Part shown: in pieces, positions 48,842 to 53,422 of the stretch
Layout: each line of letters opens with the position of its first letter
Numbering within the stretch: the stretch's first letter is position 1
Source of the DNA: Acidimicrobiales bacterium
GTDB taxonomy: Bacteria; Actinomycetota; Acidimicrobiia; Acidimicrobiales; Poriferisodalaceae
Direction: 5' to 3'
Assembly (NCBI GenBank): GCA_014239555.1
Contig: JAAZYR010000013.1
Location: 1-53,422, forward strand
Length of the DNA: 53,422 nucleotides
The notes under the pieces: model-generated
The model's database searches: none
What the model was told of the DNA's origin: nothing
What the model saw: the letters and a program-made list of their open reading frames with translations, nothing else
Position numbers and translations under genes: made by a program

Positions 48842-50025
48842 CCCAGGGCCTCCTGAGTTCCATAAATAGCGGTCGAAGCCACGGCGACCATCGGACCGGC
48901 ATTAGCTAAAGCCACTTTGACGTCGGGGACTTGATTGCAAGACTCGCCCCGCACTTGCCGGACCGCTTCAACCTGAAGCCCTAGGCCATGCATGTAGCAC
49001 TCCGCAAGGTTTCCCCCACTGGTGTTGAGGGGAAGATTGCCGCCGTCTGCACGTAAGTTTTCGAAAGTAAGTACCTCGTCGGCGTTTTCGTAGGTGCATA
49101 GTCCGTGTTCGATCAAACTCATCACCACTCCGCCAGTGAAATTCTCGTAACTCTGGACGACATCAATATCTTGTGGTGTCACTCCGGCCTGCTCGTAAAG
49201 ATATTTCGCTGCGGGCTTGAAACTTGACGTTACGTAATCCGTAGCATTTTCTGCCGTTGCTCCGGATCGATGACCGCCGCTTTGTTGAGCACCCAGCACC
49301 AATGCTGGCACCTTTGGTAGGTCCATCGCTCGGTCACTCCGAGTGATGATCATGGCGGCGGCCCCATCGTTTTCGAGACAACAATCGAACAATCGGTAGG
49401 GCTCGGTGATCCACCGCGATGCGTCATAGGTTTCCTCGTCGAGAGTGCGTCCGTTCATCACGGCGCGAGGGTTGTTCTGGGCGTGGTGATAGCAGGCCAT
49501 AGCAATTGAGCGCATGGCGTTTCTTCCGACCCCGTGTTCGTGCATGAAGCGAGTTGTGCGCATCGCGTACATCTGAGCTGCGCTCATCATGCCGTAAGGC
49601 AAGGTGTAGGCCGCGCCCCCGCTAACTGGGCGAGAGCCTCCGCTGCGTCCGAACCTTCCGAACTGACCTTGAGCCAGACCGCGATAGGCGACCACGACAT
49701 CGGCCGATCCAGCGGTTATCGCACCAGCAGCATTTTGCACCGCTGCCGCTGCGCCTCCTCCTCCGCTCGTCCACTGCATATTGGAGTAACGAAGTTCCGG
49801 AAGTCCTAAAGCGTTCGCTAATCGAGGTGGGTCATTCCGATCGTTGGAATAGGAACAAAATCCGTCGATTTCCTTAGGATTGATCCCGGCATCCTCACAC
49901 GCAGCGAGAATCGCTTTCAATACCAAAACGAATTCGGGATCGGAAGATTGGCCATGTTTGTAGTAGGTCGTTTCGCCCACCCCAACGACCGCGGTCTTTC
50001 CCCTGAGGTTGTAATCATCACTCAT
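48838..50025 (-). CDS. Thiolase family protein (SCP-x / lipid-transfer type)
   Basis: The 395-residue protein begins TAVVGVGETTYYKHG and has GLPELRYSNMQWTSGGGGAAAAVQNAAGAITAGSADVVVAYRG, DCCLENDGAAAMIIT and NTSGGNLAECYMHGLGLQVEAVRQVRGES, with the C-terminal His in an H-G motif as usual for SCP-x-like thiolases. As in the first copy, an N-terminal catalytic Cys is not evident. The start ATG is two bases after the stop of the upstream GNAT gene. Together with the DUF35 partner it likely forms a heteromeric acyl-CoA-processing enzyme. Confidence 0.9.
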   Translation of the reverse strand: MSDDYNLRGKTAVVGVGETTYYKHGQSSDPEFVLVLKAILAACEDAGINPKEIDGFCSYSNDRNDPPRLANALGLPELRYSNMQWTSGGGGAAAAVQNAAGAITAGSADVVVAYRGLAQGQFGRFGRSGGSRPVSGGAAYTLPYGMMSAAQMYAMRTTRFMHEHGVGRNAMRSIAMACYHHAQNNPRAVMNGRTLDEETYDASRWITEPYRLFDCCLENDGAAAMIITRSDRAMDLPKVPALVLGAQQSGGHRSGATAENATDYVTSSFKPAAKYLYEQAGVTPQDIDVVQSYENFTGGVVMSLIEHGLCTYENADEVLTFENLRADGGNLPLNTSGGNLAECYMHGLGLQVEAVRQVRGESCNQVPDVKVALANAGPMVAVASTAIYGTQEALG

Positions 50026-50027
50026 GA

Positions 50028-50531
50028 TCAAGTGACGGTAGCTCCTCTTGTTGCCAACGTGCTGAGTTCAGGTCCCTGGAGTCGACAAGGGAGCCAGCTA
50101 TTCAGGACCTTTGCCCCAAGGATTTTGTAAAAGTCGATTGCCGTTTGGTTCCAATCGAGTACTTGCCATTCCAGCCTGGGACAGTCGCGCTCCTCTGCAA
50201 TTCGTGCAAGAGTCGCGAGCAATAATTTTCCGATGCCGACGCCACGATGCTGCTCCGGGACAAAGAGGTCTTCGAGGTAAATCCCTGGTTTGCCCCGCCA
50301 CGTGGAATAGTTGTGAAAGAACAGAGCAAAGCCCCGGACTTCGTCGCCTACTTCAGCTAGAAGACACTCGAATGGTGGCTGACTTAAGCGCAGTTGTGCA
50401 CTGATGCTTTCTGGAGTCGCTTCCACTGCGTCGGGCTCTAGCTCGTACTCAGCTAAGCCTTGAATCAAATCACAAATGGTATGAGCGTCGTCCGCAGTGG
50501 CAAAGCGAATAGTGGTTTCGATCACCGCCAT
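50028..50531 (-). CDS. GNAT-family N-acetyltransferase
   Basis: The 167-residue protein has FATADDAHTICDLIQGLAEYE, VRGFALFFHNYSTWRGKPGIYLEDLFV and PEQHRGVGIGKLLLATLARIAEERDCPRLEWQVLDWNQTAIDFYKILGAKVL. Q/R-x-x-G-x-G-K is the acetyl-CoA pyrophosphate-binding motif A, and W-N-x-x-A-I-x-F-Y motif B, both of the diamine/spermidine acetyltransferase-like subgroup. It overlaps nothing but is two bases from the thiolase start, hence probably cotranscribed. Substrate unknown (polyamine, amino acid or aminoglycoside). Confidence 0.93.
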   Translation of the reverse strand: MAVIETTIRFATADDAHTICDLIQGLAEYELEPDAVEATPESISAQLRLSQPPFECLLAEVGDEVRGFALFFHNYSTWRGKPGIYLEDLFVPEQHRGVGIGKLLLATLARIAEERDCPRLEWQVLDWNQTAIDFYKILGAKVLNSWLPCRLQGPELSTLATRGATVT

Positions 50532-50596
50532 GGCCTAGCACTAGGTTGACGGGTTTAGCCACTTAACGCTTGTTATCGAATAAACAAATGCCCAAC

Positions 50597-50610
50597 GTCG
50601 CTGCAGCGAC
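50597..50610. promoter_or_regulatory. 14-bp perfect palindrome before chorismate mutase gene
   Basis: GTCGCTGCAGCGAC reads the same on both strands and lies 14 bases before the chorismate mutase ATG, in a divergent region shared with the GNAT gene. A second inverted repeat CCTAG-CA-CTAGG lies at 50534-50545. Either could bind a dimeric regulator; a single palindrome of this length can also occur by chance. Confidence 0.35.
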
Positions 50611-50624
50611 TAGAAAAGTCACCG

Positions 50625-50912
50625 ATGAGCAATAACCAACTGTCCGAGTTTCGACGCAGCATTGACAATATTGACGCTGCTCTCATCCACATGCTCGCGG
50701 AACGTTTTCGGATTACCCAGGCTGTCGGCCAGTACAAAGCTGAATCGGAGATGCCGCCAGCTGATCCGGAACGCGAACAAGAACAAATCAAGCGGTTACG
50801 AAAACTTGCTGAAGAGGCAGGGCTGGACCCAGAATTCTCAGAAAAATTCTTGCGATTCGTGATCGATGAAGTGATTCATCATCACGAACGAATTGCAGAC
50901 GGCCCGCCCTAA
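50625..50912 (+). CDS. Chorismate mutase, AroQ class
   Basis: The 95-residue protein is all helical and opens LSEFRRSIDNIDAALIHMLAERFRITQAVGQYKAESEMPPADPEREQEQI, which gives the AroQ layout: R-x-x-I-D-x-I-D in helix 1, L-x-x-R in the middle, V-G-x-Y-K, then a helical R-E-x-x-I/Q and a final FLRFVIDEVIHHHERI. Catalytic residues expected in AroQ are visible as Arg10 (or 11), Arg28 and Lys39 and Glu52-type positions. It makes prephenate from chorismate for Phe and Tyr synthesis. The flanking genes are not aromatic biosynthesis genes, so it is an isolated monofunctional enzyme. Confidence 0.92.
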   Translation: MSNNQLSEFRRSIDNIDAALIHMLAERFRITQAVGQYKAESEMPPADPEREQEQIKRLRKLAEEAGLDPEFSEKFLRFVIDEVIHHHERIADGPP

Positions 50913-50931
50913 TTCATAGTTGGCTGTTTGG

Positions 50932-52155
50932 TTACGTGCCGGATTGCTGCTTGAGAACATCGCTCAATGTGTCGAAAATTGTGCCGATCTCGTCGTCCGT
51001 AATTATTAGAGGGGGACAAAACGCGATTGCTTCGCCGATTCCTCTACAGACCACGCCGTTGTTAATCATGGCGTCTCTGGCGGGGATAGCGTCGCCCCCG
51101 ATCTCACAGGCCCAGATGCCACCAATTCCCCGAAAGCTTTGAATCATGCCGTCACCGAGTAAGGCCGTGAAGCCTTCGCTCATTCTTTGCCCAATCCGTT
51201 GCGCTGCGTTCACTAGCCCTTCATCTTCAATTACTTGGATGTTGGCAATAGCGGCTGCAGCGGCGGTGGGGTGACCCGAATAGGTGTATCCGTGCATGAG
51301 TTTTGCGGTTTCGTCACTGACTAACTCGTTGGCAAGTGCTTCCGAAATAATCACGCCCGACAAAGGTAAGTAACCGGAGGTGACTCCTTTAGCGAAGGTC
51401 AACATGTCGGGTGTCACATCGAATGTTTGACTTGCGAACCACTGTCCTGTCCTGCCGAATCCACAAATCACCTCGTCAAATATCAACAGGGCGCCGTGTT
51501 GATCGCACAAGCGGCGAAGCCCTTCGAGATAGCCATCTGGCGGCATAATCACCCCACCCGCGCCTTGTACAGGTTCACAGATGACAGCGGCAATCCTTGA
51601 TCCATGTTGGGCAAACAGTGAAGCTGCTTCTTCTATGTCGTCGTTGGGGATCTCGACTACGTGAGGAAGCAGGTCGCCCCAGCCAACTCGATTCGGTTCG
51701 ATTCCCTGAACGCTCGTTCCTCCTACGTTGACACCGTGGTAGCCGCTCGTCCTCCGAACGATGATTTGGCGATCAGAGTCGCCTCGACGTTGGTGGAACA
51801 TTCGCGCAAGCTTCAGGACAGTATCGACAGCTTCAGAACCGGAACATCCCAGAAAAACTTTTCCCTCCGGGTGTGGGGATACACGTCGGATGGCTTCAGC
51901 TGCTTGCGCTGCGGGCTCATTGGTGAACGGATCAAACGTGTTGTAAGTCTGTAACTGATCGAGCTGGTGCTTGATCGCGTTAATTACCCGGGCATTGCCG
52001 TGGCCGATCTGACATAGCCACAGGCTCGCCATCCCATCCAGGTATTGCTTCCCTTTGTCATCTACCAAGGTGCAATCTTTAGCGCTGACGATGTTGATGA
52101 AATCAGCCTCGGACTTGCTGGATAGGCTGAAAGCGTGAATCAGTGCGTCACTCAC
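50932..52155 (-). CDS. Class III PLP-dependent aminotransferase
   Basis: A GTG with GAAGGGGA a few bases upstream is preferred as start, giving 407 residues; the frame stays open 22 codons further up. YLDGMASLWLCQIGHGN, FLGCSGSEAVDTVLKLAR, TSGYHGVNVGGTSVQG, EPVQGAGGVIMPP, LLIFDEVICGFGRTGQWF (Asp227) and TFAKGVTSGYLPL (PLP Lys256) are the standard class III (omega-aminotransferase) motifs, similar to beta-alanine/taurine:pyruvate enzymes. A catabolic role with an omega-amino acid or amine donor is likely. The class V aminotransferase gene is divergent. Confidence 0.93.
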   Translation of the reverse strand: MSDALIHAFSLSSKSEADFINIVSAKDCTLVDDKGKQYLDGMASLWLCQIGHGNARVINAIKHQLDQLQTYNTFDPFTNEPAAQAAEAIRRVSPHPEGKVFLGCSGSEAVDTVLKLARMFHQRRGDSDRQIIVRRTSGYHGVNVGGTSVQGIEPNRVGWGDLLPHVVEIPNDDIEEAASLFAQHGSRIAAVICEPVQGAGGVIMPPDGYLEGLRRLCDQHGALLIFDEVICGFGRTGQWFASQTFDVTPDMLTFAKGVTSGYLPLSGVIISEALANELVSDETAKLMHGYTYSGHPTAAAAAIANIQVIEDEGLVNAAQRIGQRMSEGFTALLGDGMIQSFRGIGGIWACEIGGDAIPARDAMINNGVVCRGIGEAIAFCPPLIITDDEIGTIFDTLSDVLKQQSGT

Positions 52156-52310
52156 GTGGGTCCCCTTCGATATCCGTTCCCCCATGGAACTATCACAGCC
52201 TACGATGCGGTCCGTGCCCACGTCGCCACAACGAATCTTGGTAGATGCACCTAATGCGCAGGTACCCTTCCAGAGCGCGTTGAATGATCACTTCGTAGTG
52301 GGGTAATGAA

Positions 52311-53422
52311 ATGTCTTTGAGTTATGGTCGACCGATGGTGTCCATTCCGGGTCCATCAGTGATCCCGGATCGTGTGCTTGCAGCGATGCATCGCCCGATG
52401 CCCAACATCTATGAAGGAGAATTAGTCGAAATTTCCTACAGTGTGCAAGACGATCTGCGGAAAATAGCGCGGACCGAACAACCGGTCTACATCACCGTTT
52501 CGAACGGCCACGGCGCATGGGAGATGGCTATCAGTAACACCTTGTCTCGAGGTGACAAGGTGTTAGTGCTCGAGTCTGGGCGCTTTGCGGTTGGTTGGGG
52601 CGAGATGGCGGAAACGTCGGGAGTGAAGACAGAGATTTTGCCTGGAATTGACGCGGATCCGGTCGATCCTGCTGCTGTCGAACAGCGCCTAAGAGCCGAC
52701 CTTTCGCGAGAGATAACGGCAGTCATGGTCGTCCAAGTGGATACAGCGACTTCGGTCCGTAACGATATCCCAGCTATTCGAGCTGCTATGGATGCGGCCG
52801 AACACCCAGCCTTGTTAATGGTTGACTGCATAGCGTCTCTCGGTTGCGAGCCATATGAGCATGACGACTGGGGAGTGGACATCACAGTTGCAGCTACTCA
52901 AAAAGGATTGATGGTGCCACCAGGACTTGGGTTTGTCTTCCCAAGTGAGAAAGCGATCGCAGCGCACCAAACCGCTGATCTACGAACTGGTTATTTCGAT
53001 TGGGGCCCGAGAACTAACCCTGATGAGCACTACAAGATCTACTGCGGAACCCCACCGATCCAACACTTATGGGGGATGCGCGAGGCTCTTGACATGCTTT
53101 TCGAAGAAGGACTCGAAAGTGTGTGGAATAGGCACAGGATCCTTGCAGACGCGGTTAGATCGGCGGTTCAAGCCTGGAAAACCGAAGATGGTTTTTCGTT
53201 TAACGTCACTGAATCCGAATTCCGATCGAACTCCGTTACCACCGTTCTCACAGGTGACATTGATGCAACGGAACTTCGTCGAATCGCCGAACAAGATGCC
53301 GGGGTAACCCTGGGGATTGGTCTTGCTGAGTTCGCTGATCGGGCTATACGCATTGGCCACATGGGGCACCATTGCCAATTGGACATGTCCGAGACCCATA
53401 CCTCCCCATTGTTCGGGCATGT
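52311..53422 (+). CDS. Class V PLP-dependent aminotransferase (serine/alanine-glyoxylate type), partial
   Basis: The frame runs from an ATG at 52311 to the window edge, at least 370 codons, so a little of the C-terminus is missing. GPSVIPDRVLAAM at the start, YITVSNGHGAWEMAISN, GDKVLVLESGRFAVGWGEMAE, and ITVAATQKGLMVPPGLGF with the PLP Lys198 fit the class V alanine-glyoxylate/serine-glyoxylate aminotransferases and isocitrate-type aspartate 1-decarboxylase relatives. VVQVDTATSVRNDIPAIRAAMDA contains the usual cofactor-stacking region with Ser/Thr. It is divergent from the class III aminotransferase, 155 bases apart. Confidence 0.9.
   Translation, partial: MSLSYGRPMVSIPGPSVIPDRVLAAMHRPMPNIYEGELVEISYSVQDDLRKIARTEQPVYITVSNGHGAWEMAISNTLSRGDKVLVLESGRFAVGWGEMAETSGVKTEILPGIDADPVDPAAVEQRLRADLSREITAVMVVQVDTATSVRNDIPAIRAAMDAAEHPALLMVDCIASLGCEPYEHDDWGVDITVAATQKGLMVPPGLGFVFPSEKAIAAHQTADLRTGYFDWGPRTNPDEHYKIYCGTPPIQHLWGMREALDMLFEEGLESVWNRHRILADAVRSAVQAWKTEDGFSFNVTESEFRSNSVTTVLTGDIDATELRRIAEQDAGVTLGIGLAEFADRAIRIGHMGHHCQLDMSETHTSPLFGH

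Noticed and set aside
1..53422. tRNA, rRNA, CRISPR arrays, insertion sequences and prophage genes.
   Set aside because: None is seen. Intergenic spaces are too short for RNA operons, there are no repeat-spacer arrays, and no transposase or integrase motifs appear.

Overview
The window is a gene-dense stretch (no gene-free gap above 300 bases; the largest, 647-858, is 212 bases) with roughly balanced base composition and many start/stop overlaps. Six luciferase-like (LLM, probably F420-dependent) oxidoreductases, three family III CoA-transferases, three enoyl-CoA hydratases, two thiolase/DUF35 pairs, a P450 and acyl-CoA dehydrogenases suggest a free-living, probably marine, actinobacterium of the Acidimicrobiia type. 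That placement is inference from gene content; no rRNA or tRNA is visible.

Layout. 1-646: small membrane proteins. 859-4918: HpcH/HpaI aldolase, two phytanoyl-CoA-type dioxygenases, a TauD-type dioxygenase and a dienelactone hydrolase. 4999-11107: a CnbZ/RidA-like protein, then a minus-strand run of CaiB, ThuA-like, ThDP enzyme, hotdog protein and methyltransferase. 11205-13863: LLM, RidA and a sarcosine-oxidase-like flavoprotein. 13896-15947: YczE-like membrane protein, AlkB, SDR. 16034-18446: enoyl-CoA hydratase, thiolase, DUF35. 18497-20239: two divergent selenoprotein genes. 20278-28245: LLMs, CaiB, RmuC, P450 and an acyl-CoA-dehydrogenase-like monooxygenase. 28352-34253: SDR, two MFS transporters around a carboxylesterase, amidohydrolase, unknown protein. 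34297-39894: CaiB, enoyl-CoA hydratase, a small zinc-ribbon/ribbon-helix-helix operon, LLM, PEBP protein. 39911-46234: LLM, acyl-CoA dehydrogenase, enoyl-CoA hydratase, epoxide-hydrolase-like enzyme, SRPBCC, MFS. 46206-48307: a third selenoprotein gene divergent from a DyP peroxidase. 48383-53422: second DUF35/thiolase pair, GNAT, chorismate mutase and two divergent aminotransferases.

The main discovery is three AhpD/carboxymuconolactone-decarboxylase-like genes that each carry an in-frame UGA exactly where the second Cys of the AhpD CxxC active site belongs. In all three the full AhpD spacing E-x11-C-x2-U-x3-H is kept, the frame runs on into conserved sequence, and a bacterial SECIS-like hairpin lies 18-24 nt after the UGA, twice with the loop GGUCU. 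I read them as selenocysteine proteins. Two have a fused, degenerate N-terminal AhpD-like half, and one shares a promoter region with a DyP peroxidase, pointing to a peroxide/thiol redox function beside a large oxidative catabolic repertoire. The selenocysteine insertion genes (selA, selB, selC, selD) are not in this window.
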